DNA from: CBDDCX01 sp965226925 | GTDB taxonomy: Bacteria > Gemmatimonadota > Gemmatimonadetes > Longimicrobiales > Gaopeijiaceae | NCBI GenBank assembly: GCA_965226925.1 | Contig: CBDDEN010000009.1 | Coordinates: 124,001 to 188,000, forward strand | DNA: 64,000 bases | Reading direction: 5' to 3' | Part shown: in pieces, positions 52,995-61,184 of the stretch | How the letters are laid out: every line of letters starts with the position of its first letter | Position numbering within the stretch: position 1 is the stretch's first letter | Program-made: the position numbers and the translations under genes | Notes under the pieces: generated by a model | What the model saw: the letters and a program-made list of their open reading frames with translations, nothing else | Databases searched by the model: none | What the model was told of the DNA's origin: nothing

Positions 52995-53041
52995 GCTCGG
53001 CCTCCAATGGCGTTCTGCTCGATGCGGTGGTGCTCCATCAC

Positions 53042-53812
53042 TCAACGCCCCGCTTCTCTCAGGCGTGCTTCTCCCGGGCGGGCCCCCAGGTCCTCTAGGC
53101 CAGCGAGTCCGTGCGCGGAGTCGGCCCAATCGAGGTACCGGAGGAACCCCATCGCCAACTCCGACGCAAGCTCATCGTCCTCGATGCCGTCCTCGCGTGC
53201 CCCCCATGTGAAGATGTAGCGACTCCTGAGGGTGGCGAAGACCTGAAGGGTCGCAAGCCTCGCGGCCTTCTCCGGATCGGCGTGGCCCAACTCGTCTCTC
53301 CGCTCCAGCAGGAGCTCGATGAGGTAGTCCGCCACCTGATTGTCCAGCGCGGCCGTGCGGTCCAAAAGAGAGGGCTCGGGGTGAGCCATGGCGAACGCCA
53401 GGAACGCACGGAGCAGAGAGCTGTGGGCTCGACTCCAGAGCACCAGCATGCGTGTGAACTGCGTGACGATTTCCCGAACGCTCGCCGCCGACCAGCGCCC
53501 GGGAGCGAGAACCGTCTCCCATCCGTGCAGGGCGTCTTCCCAGAACCGCGTCGTCAAGTAGGCGAACAGCGCGTCTCGGCTGTCGAACCGAGCGTAGAAC
53601 GTGCCCGCGCCGACTCCCGAGCGGGCCAGAATCTCCTGGACGGTCGCCCCTTCCAATCCTCGCTCGGCTATCAGGTCCAGAGCCGAGTCGACCATCCGGT
53701 CGAAGGAGGCGCGGCTCCTCGCTTGTCGTGGAAGACGCACTCCCGGGAGCGGGGGCCCTCCCGCCGGCGGCGCATCGCCCGAAAAGTCCGGGGGCAGTGG
53801 CGGATGGTTCAT
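53042..53812 (-). CDS. TetR/AcrR-family regulator
   Basis: 256 residues. The HTH is ERGLEGATVQEILARSGVGAGTFYARFDSRDALFAYL (residues ~48-85), preceded by a proline-rich leader of ~25 residues that may be over-extended. The C-terminal ligand domain is typical in length. It precedes the cupin gene, a possible target. A perfect 18-bp palindrome lies 38 bp upstream. Confidence 0.9.
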   Translation of the reverse strand: MNHPPLPPDFSGDAPPAGGPPLPGVRLPRQARSRASFDRMVDSALDLIAERGLEGATVQEILARSGVGAGTFYARFDSRDALFAYLTTRFWEDALHGWETVLAPGRWSAASVREIVTQFTRMLVLWSRAHSSLLRAFLAFAMAHPEPSLLDRTAALDNQVADYLIELLLERRDELGHADPEKAARLATLQVFATLRSRYIFTWGAREDGIEDDELASELAMGFLRYLDWADSAHGLAGLEDLGARPGEARLREAGR

Positions 53813-53849
53813 GATACAGGCAAGGCCGGGTCAGGTGCGGTGCGGAAGC

Positions 53850-53867
53850 GAATTTGAATTCAAATTC
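53850..53867. promoter_or_regulatory. Perfect 18-bp palindrome, probable TetR operator
   Basis: GAATTTGAATTCAAATTC is fully self-complementary and AT-rich in a G+C-rich genome. It is between two TetR genes, 38 bp before the start of the first (53812), where an autoregulatory operator is expected. Confidence 0.75.
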
Positions 53868-53905
53868 CAAGAAACGGCACAAAGACACGAAATGCAAGGG
53901 TTTTG

Positions 53906-54550
53906 TTATCCCCAGATATCGAAGAACTCCACCTCCTCGTCGGAGGATTCGACCGCGAGCTGCTCACCCGTGAGGTGCCGAACGAGGGCCGCACACAGAT
54001 CGGCCCTGACATCAGGGTTCAGCGAAAGGGCGCAGGCCTCGAGGGATCTGCACGTCGTCTCGACGGCAAGTTCGGGCGCTGGATGCGTGATCGCGCCGGA
54101 TCGATCCAGTAGAATGCGGCGCGCATCGGCCAGGATCTTGGCCTTGAACCGCACCGCGGCCTCCGACGGACCGGCCCCAGGCCCGCGCATCGCCTGCGCT
54201 AGCGAGTCACGGGCCGCACGGTGCATCAAGTCCAACTCGGCGTAGAGCCTGGCGAGGCCGCTCACCACCTCGGGGACCGCGCGGTCTTCCCAACCTTCTC
54301 CCGTGGCTTCGTCCCACCGCACTTCGGCCGCTTCCCAGATGCGCTCGTCCAGGTACACCAGGAGGTCGTCCTTGCCGTCGAAGCGCGCGTAGAATGACCC
54401 CACGGAAGAGCCGGCCCGGCGGACGATGGCGTTGACGGTAGTGCCGTCCACCCCGTTTTCCGCGATGAGCTCCAGGGAGGCACGGGTGATTCGTTGAAGC
54501 GTCCGACGGCTCCGGCTTTGCTTGGGCTCGCGTAGATAGGTGGCGCTCAT
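53906..54550 (-). CDS. TetR/AcrR-family regulator (second)
   Basis: 214 residues from the ATG at 54548-54550; a TTG five codons earlier is possible. HTH ENGVDGTTVNAIVRRAGSSVGSFYARFDGKDDLLVYL. It resembles its neighbour in the HTH, suggesting related origins. Upstream TTAG-N10-CTAA (54567-54584) is a possible operator. The regulated gene is unknown. Confidence 0.9.
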   Translation of the reverse strand: MSATYLREPKQSRSRRTLQRITRASLELIAENGVDGTTVNAIVRRAGSSVGSFYARFDGKDDLLVYLDERIWEAAEVRWDEATGEGWEDRAVPEVVSGLARLYAELDLMHRAARDSLAQAMRGPGAGPSEAAVRFKAKILADARRILLDRSGAITHPAPELAVETTCRSLEACALSLNPDVRADLCAALVRHLTGEQLAVESSDEEVEFFDIWG

Positions 54551-54566
54551 GACCCGCGTCGTCAAA

Positions 54567-54584
54567 TTAGTACGGTCATTCTAA
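54567..54584. promoter_or_regulatory. Possible TetR operator, TTAG-N10-CTAA
   Basis: An imperfect inverted repeat just before the second TetR gene; the outer TTAG/CTAA arms are complementary and some inner bases too. It is AT-rich, unlike its surroundings. Confidence 0.4.
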
Positions 54585-54697
54585 ATACGCTGATGATCGT
54601 CGGTTCGCAACAGGTATGGTTTGCCCGCCATCGTGGTGGGCGGCATAATTCGGCAAAGACGTGTCCCTATGTCACGTTCGCCGGAGAATGTTCACCG

Positions 54698-54991
54698 ATG
54701 GCAATACGAGACCCTCTGCAGGAGATTCCGGGGGTCGGTCCCCGTACCAGCACCGTCTTGCGCGGCCTCGGAATCGAGCGGGTATCGGACCTGGTCGGAG
54801 CCGACCCCGCTCAACTCTACGAGCGACAGTGTGTGATCGAGGGCGGATACGTTGATCGGTGCGTCCTCTACGTGTTTCGCTCCGCAGTGTACTACGCGAG
54901 CACCGAGCGCCCCGAGCCCGACCTCCTCCTGTGGTGGAACTGGAAGGACCGCACGGAGCTGGACGGAAACGGGGCCGCCGGCCGTACCTAG
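54698..54991 (+). CDS. Helix-hairpin-helix protein (pathogenicity-locus Cdd1-like)
   Basis: 97 residues from the ATG at 54698. DPLQEIPGVGPRTSTVLRGLGIERVSDLVGADPAQLYERQC is an HhH motif of the Cdd1 kind, followed by a conserved VDRCVLYVFRSAVYYA. Presumed nucleic-acid binding; precise role not known. The longer frame to 54593 lacks a ribosome site. Confidence 0.85.
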   Translation: MAIRDPLQEIPGVGPRTSTVLRGLGIERVSDLVGADPAQLYERQCVIEGGYVDRCVLYVFRSAVYYASTERPEPDLLLWWNWKDRTELDGNGAAGRT

Positions 54992-55059
54992 GGGCGGGAC
55001 ATCCTTCGGCTTCGAGGCTCAGAGCATTGCCGAAACCAAACGGGGAAGCGGAGCGCGAG

Positions 55060-55668
55060 ATGGATCGGCGCCAGGCCTTTCGGCTGGCCGCGGAGCGCCT
55101 CGACGCGACGTTCCTGCCGGGCAAGAGGACTTCAGCGGACGAGGTGCACCTCAAACACGGCCCCTGGCAGCTGATCCTCGACACCTATGTCGAGAGCAAC
55201 GGGCAGACCTCGGTCACCTATACCCGAGCGCGGGCCCTGTACGTCGCCAAAGAGGACTTCACCTTCCGGATCTGGCGAAGGAACGTCTTCACGCGCATCG
55301 CGGAGGCCTTCGGCTCCCGCGGGCTGCTCGTCGGTGACCAGGAGCTCGAGGGCAAATACACGATCAAGAGTTCGAGCGTGCCACGAGGAAGGTCCTTGAT
55401 GACGGACCGGCGGCTTCGAGAGCTGATCGTGGCTCAGCCTTCGCTGAGACTCGAGATCCGCCGGCAGTCTTGGTCGAAGCGCAGGAAGACCGGGCAGGGG
55501 GTCCGGACGGTGGAAGTGCGGACCACGGGTGTGATCAAGGAACCGGACCGGTTGGCCGACTACGTGCGCCTTGTGGCCAACGTGCTGGAGCAGCTCGTGC
55601 GGATCGGGGCGGCACACGAGGTTGCCGTCGAGGAAGGACAGGTCTACGCACTTCTTCGGCACGTGTAG
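55060..55668 (+). CDS. Hypothetical protein, DUF3137-like
   Basis: 202 residues from ATG. The strand pattern around FTFRIWRRNVFTRIAEAFGSRGLLVGDQELEGKYTIKSS recalls DUF3137 cytoplasmic domains, but membrane spans usual there are absent. I am not sure of the family. It follows the HhH gene on the same strand after 68 bp. Confidence 0.55.
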   Translation: MDRRQAFRLAAERLDATFLPGKRTSADEVHLKHGPWQLILDTYVESNGQTSVTYTRARALYVAKEDFTFRIWRRNVFTRIAEAFGSRGLLVGDQELEGKYTIKSSSVPRGRSLMTDRRLRELIVAQPSLRLEIRRQSWSKRRKTGQGVRTVEVRTTGVIKEPDRLADYVRLVANVLEQLVRIGAAHEVAVEEGQVYALLRHV

Positions 55669-55770
55669 CGCTGTTCGAGCCCGCAGCACTGTGGTCCACC
55701 CCCCGGCGACCCCGGGTCGTCCGTTTCCACCCCCTCCATCACTCGGTGATCGGGCGTGAACCCGGATGTG

Positions 55771-55801
55771 TTGACAGATATATTTGTACGTACAATATTC
55801 T
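55771..55801 (+). promoter_or_regulatory. Promoter with palindromic operator before the ArsR-type gene
   Basis: TTGACA (55771-55776) is a consensus -35; TACAAT or AATATT can be the -10. Between them lies the perfect palindrome TTGTACGTACAA (55784-55795). The surrounding sequence is AT-rich. Position fits repression by the downstream regulator. Confidence 0.65.
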
Positions 55802-55841
55802 TTGTATTACAACACCGAAACAGATCGCCGACATCGAGGCC

Positions 55842-56471
55842 GTGCAACATCCGCGGGCCGCGGAGCTTCTTCTGCACCCGCTCCGTCAGACGATCCTGCG
55901 CGAGGCCGGCGAACCGGCGTCTGCGGCCGAGATCGCGCGGCGCATGGGTCTTCCGGCCCAGAAGGTGAACTATCACGTTCGTGCGCTCGTCGATGCGGGG
56001 CTGCTGGTTCCGGCGGGTGAGCGGCTCAAACGCAATCTCGTGGAGAAGCGGTACCGCGCGACGGCCCGGGCATACGTTTTGTCGCCCGAGGTTCTCGGCG
56101 AGATGAATCCCGAGCGGCTGAGCCTCTCCGACGAGGTAAGCGCCGCCCACCTCATCCGGCTCGCCTCGAGCCTTCAATCCGAGCTCGCTCGGGCGGTTCG
56201 TGAGGGTCGGGACGGGGGCGCACCGGTGCCGACTCTGTCGCTCGATGTCGAGCTGCGATTCGAGTCAGCCGCTCAGCGCGCCGACTTCGCGACCGCACTC
56301 CAGGACGCGGTCGCAGACCTGGTAGGGCGCTTCACGGCCCCGGCCGTCGATTGTGACGGCGACCCGGCCGACGGCCGGCCCTACCGGCTGGTGGCGGGCT
56401 GTTACCCGATCGCTGAGGCGGTGCCAGGCGAGCCGCGTTTTCCTGACGAAGATGAGTCGAGCTTACAGTGA
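55842..56471 (+). CDS. ArsR-like winged-helix regulator
   Basis: 209 residues from a GTG at 55842 in frame with the domain start; the frame stays open much further upstream without a good start. HPLRQTILREAGEPASAAEIARRMGLPAQKVNYHVRALVDAGLLVP is the winged helix, followed by a C-terminal region of unknown fold. It pairs with the AHSA1-family gene 16 bp downstream, as in ArsR/AHSA1 operons. Confidence 0.85.
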   Translation: MQHPRAAELLLHPLRQTILREAGEPASAAEIARRMGLPAQKVNYHVRALVDAGLLVPAGERLKRNLVEKRYRATARAYVLSPEVLGEMNPERLSLSDEVSAAHLIRLASSLQSELARAVREGRDGGAPVPTLSLDVELRFESAAQRADFATALQDAVADLVGRFTAPAVDCDGDPADGRPYRLVAGCYPIAEAVPGEPRFPDEDESSLQ

Positions 56472-56487
56472 CCGGAGGGGACGACCG

Positions 56488-57306
56488 ATGAGCAACGAGT
56501 CCGAGGCCCGTCACACGGGCCGCGAGATCCGCGACGAGATCCTGATCGATGCGCCGCCCGAGGCCGTCTACCAGGCCTGGGCCGATCCGAAAACGGTGCC
56601 GGCTTGGTTCGTCAGCCGGGCCGAGGGCCGAATGGAGGTGGGTGAGACCGTGTACTGGTCCTTCGGCGTGGACGGCGAGGGGATGACCCACCGCGTCGTG
56701 GAGGCCGATCCGCCCCGGCGTATCGTGCTGGAGCTGAGCGTTCCCCAGGGCCTCACCCTGCTCGAGATCACGATCGAGCAGCGGGGCGGGCACAGCCTGC
56801 TGCGCCTTGTGCAATCGGGGTTCGGTCAAGGCCCGGAGTGGGACGATCAGTACGAGGGCATGCTCTCGGGGTGGATGATGGCGCTCGCGGTCCTCAAGCT
56901 CTTCGCCGAGCGCTATTTCGGGCGCCAACGCACCGAGATCATGGTGCTGAGTGACGCCGAGTTCGACCGTGATGGCCTCCTCGAGCTGCAGCGTACGGAG
57001 GAGGGTCTGTCACGATGGCTCGCGCGTTCGAGCACGGTGGGCGAGAGCGTCGGTGATCCGGTGCGCCTCATCTTGGCCGACGGTCGGACTCTGTCCGGAA
57101 CCATCCTGCGGAAGACCGCTCAGGAGACGCTGTGGAGTTGGGACGAGATCGAAGGCGTGCTCGAGATGAAAGCGTTCCGCGGACCGCATTGGGGAAGTAA
57201 GGTCGGCGTGCGGGTGATGTCGTGGGTGGAGGACGTCTCGGACCTCGCCGACCTGAAGGAGCTCCTCGGGGGCGCGGTGGGCAAGCTGGTCACGCTGGTG
57301 GGTTGA
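56488..57306 (+). CDS. SRPBCC / AHSA1-family protein
   Basis: 272 residues from ATG with GGAGGGG upstream. N-terminal SRPBCC fold: IDAPPEAVYQAWADPKTVPAWFVSRAEGRMEVGE and HRVVEADPPRRIVLELSV, SGWMMALAVLKLFAERYFG. The C-terminal ~110 residues (LVLSDAEFDRDGLLELQRT... ) form an extra domain I do not recognise. Probably a hydrophobic-ligand binder. Confidence 0.88.
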   Translation: MSNESEARHTGREIRDEILIDAPPEAVYQAWADPKTVPAWFVSRAEGRMEVGETVYWSFGVDGEGMTHRVVEADPPRRIVLELSVPQGLTLLEITIEQRGGHSLLRLVQSGFGQGPEWDDQYEGMLSGWMMALAVLKLFAERYFGRQRTEIMVLSDAEFDRDGLLELQRTEEGLSRWLARSSTVGESVGDPVRLILADGRTLSGTILRKTAQETLWSWDEIEGVLEMKAFRGPHWGSKVGVRVMSWVEDVSDLADLKELLGGAVGKLVTLVG

Positions 57307-57336
57307 GGTCGGAACACAGGGAAGGGTTCGTTGCTT

Positions 57337-57960
57337 CTACGGCGCGCCGGGTCGGTGGCGAGGGCGCATCCCGTCCAAGAGCGTTGAGGTGGTCTGCCTG
57401 ATAAGCGCCTCGACGTCGACGGTGGCCATGATCTGTCCCTCGATCACCAACGAGGCCAATCCGTGCACGGCGCCCCAGGCCACGTAGGCCTGGGCTCGGG
57501 GATCCTGCCGTTTGATCGTGCCACTGCGCTGGTAGGCCCGCATCACGGAGACCAACGCTTCGAACAGAGCGTTCGCGGCCTCCCTCAACTCCGGTATGTC
57601 TTCTCGAGTGAGGGCCTCCTTGCCGTACATCAGGCGGTAGTGCGCAGGATTCTCGAGAGCGAAACGCACGTACTCCTCACCCAGGCGCCGGAGCCCGGTG
57701 ACTCCGGTTCGTGGGACACCCGCCTCCATCGACTCCAGCCGGCCCCTTAGCCGGTCGAACCCGGCCGCGGCGACCGCCACCAGAAGTGCGGACTTGTCCT
57801 CGAAGTGGCGATAGGGTGCAGACCGCGATACGCCGAGGCGCTGTCCGATCGCTCGCATCGTCACGCTCGCAGCCCCCGCCTCCGCGATCATGACGGCCGC
57901 TTCGGCGAGCAGTGCCGCTCGGAGATCTCCGTGATGATAGGCGTTGGTTCGTTCGGTCAT
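57337..57960 (-). CDS. TetR-family regulator (third)
   Basis: 207 residues from the ATG at 57958-57960. HTH AEAGAASVTMRAIGQRLGVSRSAPYRHFEDKSALLVAV, with the C-terminal domain of the TetR_C_33/WHG kind (YVRFALENPAHYRLMYGKE). A longer frame to 58104 would cover the operators. It diverges from the DUF5671 gene, which it probably controls. Confidence 0.9.
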   Translation of the reverse strand: MTERTNAYHHGDLRAALLAEAAVMIAEAGAASVTMRAIGQRLGVSRSAPYRHFEDKSALLVAVAAAGFDRLRGRLESMEAGVPRTGVTGLRRLGEEYVRFALENPAHYRLMYGKEALTREDIPELREAANALFEALVSVMRAYQRSGTIKRQDPRAQAYVAWGAVHGLASLVIEGQIMATVDVEALIRQTTSTLLDGMRPRHRPGAP

Positions 57961-57981
57961 GCGGCAATCATGATCAAAGAT

Positions 57982-58023
57982 GTTGACACCGTCAACTCCC
58001 GCGTGCATGTTGACGCCGTCAAC
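57982..58023. promoter_or_regulatory. Two copies of a TetR operator, shared by divergent genes
   Basis: GTTGAC-ACC-GTCAAC (57982-57996) and GTTGAC-GCC-GTCAAC (58009-58023) are near-identical palindromes with centres 27 bp apart, between the TetR gene (starts 57960, minus) and the DUF5671 gene (starts 58094, plus). Confidence 0.85.
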
Positions 58024-58093
58024 AACGATCGCCGAACGTTGACCAGGCTTCCACGGTCGCAAATGGAGCGCGACATCCACGGAGGAAGAGCCG

Positions 58094-58654
58094 ATGGCCA
58101 TCAACGAAGAGGTTGCCGGGTTTCTGAAGGAGGGCCTCCAGCGAGGTCTACCGCGAGAGCAGCTCGAGCGGGTCCTCTTAGAGGCAGGCTGGCCCGCCGA
58201 TCAGGTGCGGGGCGCCCTGAGGGGGTTCGCCGACGTCACCTTTGAGATCCCTGTCCCACGACCGAAGCCATACCTGTCCGCCCGCGAGGCCTTCGTGTAT
58301 CTCGTGCTCTTCAGTACGCTTTACGTGAGCGCGTTCAGCCTGGGCAGCCTTCTATTCGAGTTTATCCACCGGGCATTCCCCGACCCGTCCGCCGATCCGG
58401 CGATGGCCTTGGTGAGTCGAGAGACGATCCGATGGTCGATCTCCATGTTGATCGTTGCGTTCCCCGTCTTCGTCTTCGTCTCGTGGACGAACGACCGGGC
58501 CGTGCGGGCCGATCCCAGCCGGCGACTCTCGAAGGTACGGCGGTGGCTGACCTACCTGACCCTCTTCGTCGGGGCAAGCATCCTGATCGGCGTCGCGACG
58601 AGCATCGTCTACAACCTCCTCGCCGGCGAGATGACCACCCGATTCGTTCGGTGA
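58094..58654 (+). pseudogene. 5' part of a DUF5671 membrane-protein gene, interrupted by IS1595-type element
   Basis: 185 codons up to the element. N-terminal helical region (FLKEGLQRGLPREQLERVLLEAGWP, a PF-domain often seen before DUF5671), then three to four membrane spans (YLVLFSTLYVSAFSLGSLLF, MLIVAFPVFVFVSW, YLTLFVGASILIGVATSI). The stop at 58652 lies in the element. Whether the truncated protein still folds is unknown. It is preceded by the TetR operators. Confidence 0.85.
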
Positions 58655-58687
58655 TTCTGCACTTTACGCAATCGAGCAGGGGTGCTA

Positions 58688-58846
58688 TTATTCATGCATG
58701 AACTTTGTAACACCTTTGCTGACAGCGGCTTCGGCCACCCGGTCTAGCTCTTTCTTCAGACGCTTGCCGAAGATTTTTTCGGCTAACTTCACGTCGTCCT
58801 CTTCCACCTTTGGAAGCTTCTGCTTTTTCCTAGGATTCTGACTCAT
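58688..58846 (-). CDS. Small passenger ORF in the IS1595-type element
   Basis: 52 residues (54 from an ATG two codons earlier). Very basic and helical (KKQKLPKVEEDDVKLAEKIF, RLKKELDRVAEAAVSKGVTK). Its ATG and the transposase ATG overlap on a palindromic CATG, so they diverge from the same bases. Function unknown; low codon count makes this uncertain. Confidence 0.5.
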   Translation of the reverse strand: MSQNPRKKQKLPKVEEDDVKLAEKIFGKRLKKELDRVAEAAVSKGVTKFMHE

Positions 58847-59741
58847 GGACATCGTTTCCCTACTGGATCGTTTCGCTAACGAGGACACCTGCCGGAAGCA
58901 CCTGGAAGCGCTGCGTTGGCCCAGTGGTGTGGCCTGCACCCGGTGCGGCGATATGGACGTGAGCCCGATCAAAGGCAGGGGCCAGTGGCACTGCGTCGGA
59001 TGCGGCTACCATTTCAGCGTCAAGTCCGGCACGATCATGCATGACTCGCACCTGCCGCTCCGTAAGTGGTTTGCTGCCATCTACCTGCTCTGCCAGTCCA
59101 AGAAAGGCATGAGCGCCCACCAGTTGCACCGGACAATCGGCGTCGCCTACCGCACCGCTTGGTACCTGTGCCACCGCATCCGCGAGGCCATGGGCAACGA
59201 TCCGCTGTCCGGCCCCACCTTGGTAGGTATCGTCGAAGTGGACGAAACCCTGGTCGGCGGCAAAGCCAAAGGCAAGGGCCGTGCCTACAAGGGAAATAAG
59301 CATTGGGTGGCCGGGGCCATCCAACGCGGCGGCCAGGTACGCCTTGAGAGCATCCCCAACATCCGGAAGCACACCCTTCATGACTTCATCGCCCGCACCG
59401 TCAGAGACGAGGCCGAGGCAATCTACACCGACGAACTCAAGTCCTACCTCGGGATCGCTGACGACGACACCCGCCATGAGACCGTCAGGCACTCCGAAGA
59501 GGAATGGGTCCTGGGCGACGTCCACACCAACGGCATTGAAGGCGTCTGGAGCCTCTTCAAGCGCTCTATCGTCGGATCGTTCCACAAGATCAGCGCCAAG
59601 CACATGGACCGCTATCTCAAAGAATTGGAGTGGCGCTACAACAACCGCGACAACCCGCACATCTTCCGCGACACTTTGGCCCGCATCGTGAACACCGATC
59701 CGCTGGAATACCGGACACTGGTAGACGGGCAGGCGGCCTAA
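58845..59741 (+). CDS. IS1595-family (ISXO2-like) transposase
   Basis: 298 residues, apparently intact. N-terminal zinc ribbon (CTRCGDMDVSPI, WHCVGCGYHFSVKSGTIMHDS) followed by the ISXO2 core: acidic residues in VEVDETLVGGKAKGKG, IYTDELKSYLGIA and DVHTNGIEGVWSLFKRSIVG, and the end YLKELEWRYNNRD. ATG overlaps the passenger ORF start. Confidence 0.95.
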   Translation: MDIVSLLDRFANEDTCRKHLEALRWPSGVACTRCGDMDVSPIKGRGQWHCVGCGYHFSVKSGTIMHDSHLPLRKWFAAIYLLCQSKKGMSAHQLHRTIGVAYRTAWYLCHRIREAMGNDPLSGPTLVGIVEVDETLVGGKAKGKGRAYKGNKHWVAGAIQRGGQVRLESIPNIRKHTLHDFIARTVRDEAEAIYTDELKSYLGIADDDTRHETVRHSEEEWVLGDVHTNGIEGVWSLFKRSIVGSFHKISAKHMDRYLKELEWRYNNRDNPHIFRDTLARIVNTDPLEYRTLVDGQAA

Positions 59742-59800
59742 ATGGCCGCCCCCAACAGCATGGAGTACCTGCGCGTCAAGCTCCAACTGGCCTGACCCGA

Positions 59801-60352
59801 TCATCCCTCGCCTGCCTTGCCCCATGCCTTAATCTTGTTGAGCACTCGCTTCCAGCACGGAGCACGACGCAGCGTGACTGCGGATTCTGGTACGCTGAAA
59901 TGGAACCTTACCGGACCGGCAGATACTTTGTGGGTCTTCCCCGTAGAGTGTATCCGCAGCCACAGCCAGTTCATTGCCACCCCGGTACCCCACAGGATGG
60001 TGATGATCGCCGAGATAAGAGCTAGACCAGATCCTATTATATGCACCCATTCGACGGGGACCTGTTCAAACATCGCAGGCCACCTTCGTAACTGATCCAG
60101 TGTATCCGGCAGATATACAACCCAATTGAGTACCACCCCCACGATGACGATCCACCACAGCATGCTGATAGCCCTGATCTTGCGGAGCCACGTAATGATA
60201 TCGGGACTATAGAGAGCTACAAGGCCACCCACCGCCACAAGGGCCACGCCTCCCCACAGGATGTCGCCAGGCACCGCGAATCGTTCTTCGACAAACAACC
60301 CGACTGCACCGATGACCACCTCCATCAGCCCAGCCGCCCAGTGTTTCCGCAT
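59801..60352 (-). CDS. Passenger membrane protein in the IS1595-type element
   Basis: 183 residues, four likely spans (VIGAVGLFV, LWGGVALVAVGGLVAL, MLWWIVIVGVVLNWVVYL, IIGSGLALISAIITILWGTG) and a basic C-terminus. No family recognised. It lies inside the element and points toward the transposase, so it is cargo rather than host sequence. Confidence 0.65.
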   Translation of the reverse strand: MRKHWAAGLMEVVIGAVGLFVEERFAVPGDILWGGVALVAVGGLVALYSPDIITWLRKIRAISMLWWIVIVGVVLNWVVYLPDTLDQLRRWPAMFEQVPVEWVHIIGSGLALISAIITILWGTGVAMNWLWLRIHSTGKTHKVSAGPVRFHFSVPESAVTLRRAPCWKRVLNKIKAWGKAGEG

Positions 60353-60410
60353 GCCCCCACGCTATCGGGCTCCCCCGATTGTGCGTCAAGTGCAGAATCA
60401 CGATTCGTTC

Positions 60411-60496
60411 TGAAGGTCCTGACGGTCAGTGCGATCACCGGCTCGGTGTTCGGCTACTTCCTCCGTGACCTCCGCACCGAGGGGGTCGCGGAATGA
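60411..60496 (+). pseudogene. 3' end of the interrupted DUF5671 gene
   Basis: After removal of the element the frame joins TRFV-LKVLTVSAITGSVFGYFLRD and ends LRTEGVAE, adding one more membrane span. It then overlaps the next gene by ATGA, so the original operon of at least two genes is visible. It has no start codon of its own. Confidence 0.85.
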
Positions 60497-61020
60497 GACT
60501 CTCGCCTGGGTCCGTGCTGTTCGCAGCCTCGGTGACCACCGTCATCGCGGCGGTGGTGGGCGGACTCCTCACCCTCGGACCCCCGACGGAGGAGCGCGCG
60601 CGTCGGATCGACGATCGGCGAGTGGCCGACCTGCAGAGGATCGCGGCGGCCACCGATCTCTACTGGACCCGGCACTCCCGGTTGCCGGCGTCCCTGGACC
60701 ACCTGGCCGCCGAGCCGGGCGTGAGCATCAGCGCGAATGACCCCGCAAGCTCCGAGAGCTACGGCTACCAACCGCTGGACAGCGCCCGCTACGACGTGTG
60801 CGCGAGCTTCGAGCGGGAGTCCGGTGAGACGTCCGGGGACCCGGCGAGGATCCCTCCGATCGTCCAGGAGAGCTGTCAGGCTTGCCATCGCTCGGTCGCG
60901 CCGCGCCCGGTGGGTGGGCCCGTGGCCGGGCACCTCCAGCTCCGCAGCCTCTGGGCCCATGGGTCCGGACCGCAGTGCTTTCGGTTCCAAGCCGAAGAAA
61001 TCACACGGAATATCAGGTAG
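60493..61020 (+). CDS. Single-pass membrane protein, pseudopilin-like, partner of DUF5671
   Basis: 175 residues. An N-terminal hydrophobic helix (VLFAASVTTVIAAVVGGLLT) then a helical region (RVADLQRIAAATDLYWTRHSRLPASLDHLA) and YQPLDSARYDVCASFE recall type-II pseudopilin-like passenger proteins. Two Cys pairs (VQESCQACHRS) add a possible heme or metal site. Likely co-transcribed with the DUF5671 gene before the insertion; expression may now be reduced by the upstream element. Confidence 0.7.
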   Translation: MRLSPGSVLFAASVTTVIAAVVGGLLTLGPPTEERARRIDDRRVADLQRIAAATDLYWTRHSRLPASLDHLAAEPGVSISANDPASSESYGYQPLDSARYDVCASFERESGETSGDPARIPPIVQESCQACHRSVAPRPVGGPVAGHLQLRSLWAHGSGPQCFRFQAEEITRNIR

Positions 61021-61184
61021 GCACCGGCCCCCTCGGGGCGTCGGACCAGCGAGGCCAGCGGTCGACATATCGTGTGGAAGGGTCCCTCGACCCCTGCGGG
61101 TGCGTCGGTCGAGGGACCCGCGAGGCCGCGGGCGCGTACCATGGGACGGTCCAAAACTCACATCCGATACGAGCCCGAGCACCG

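Larger units (their letters stand above)
58650..60401 (+). mobile_element. IS1595-family insertion sequence with passenger genes
   Basis: About 1.75 kb. Terminal inverted repeats GTGATTCTGCACTTKACGCA (left 58651, right ends 60401) with one mismatch. Direct repeats GATTCGTTC at 58641-58649 and 60402-60410 are the target duplication (8 or 9 bp). It carries a transposase, a small ORF on the opposite strand and a membrane-protein gene. Confidence 0.92.
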
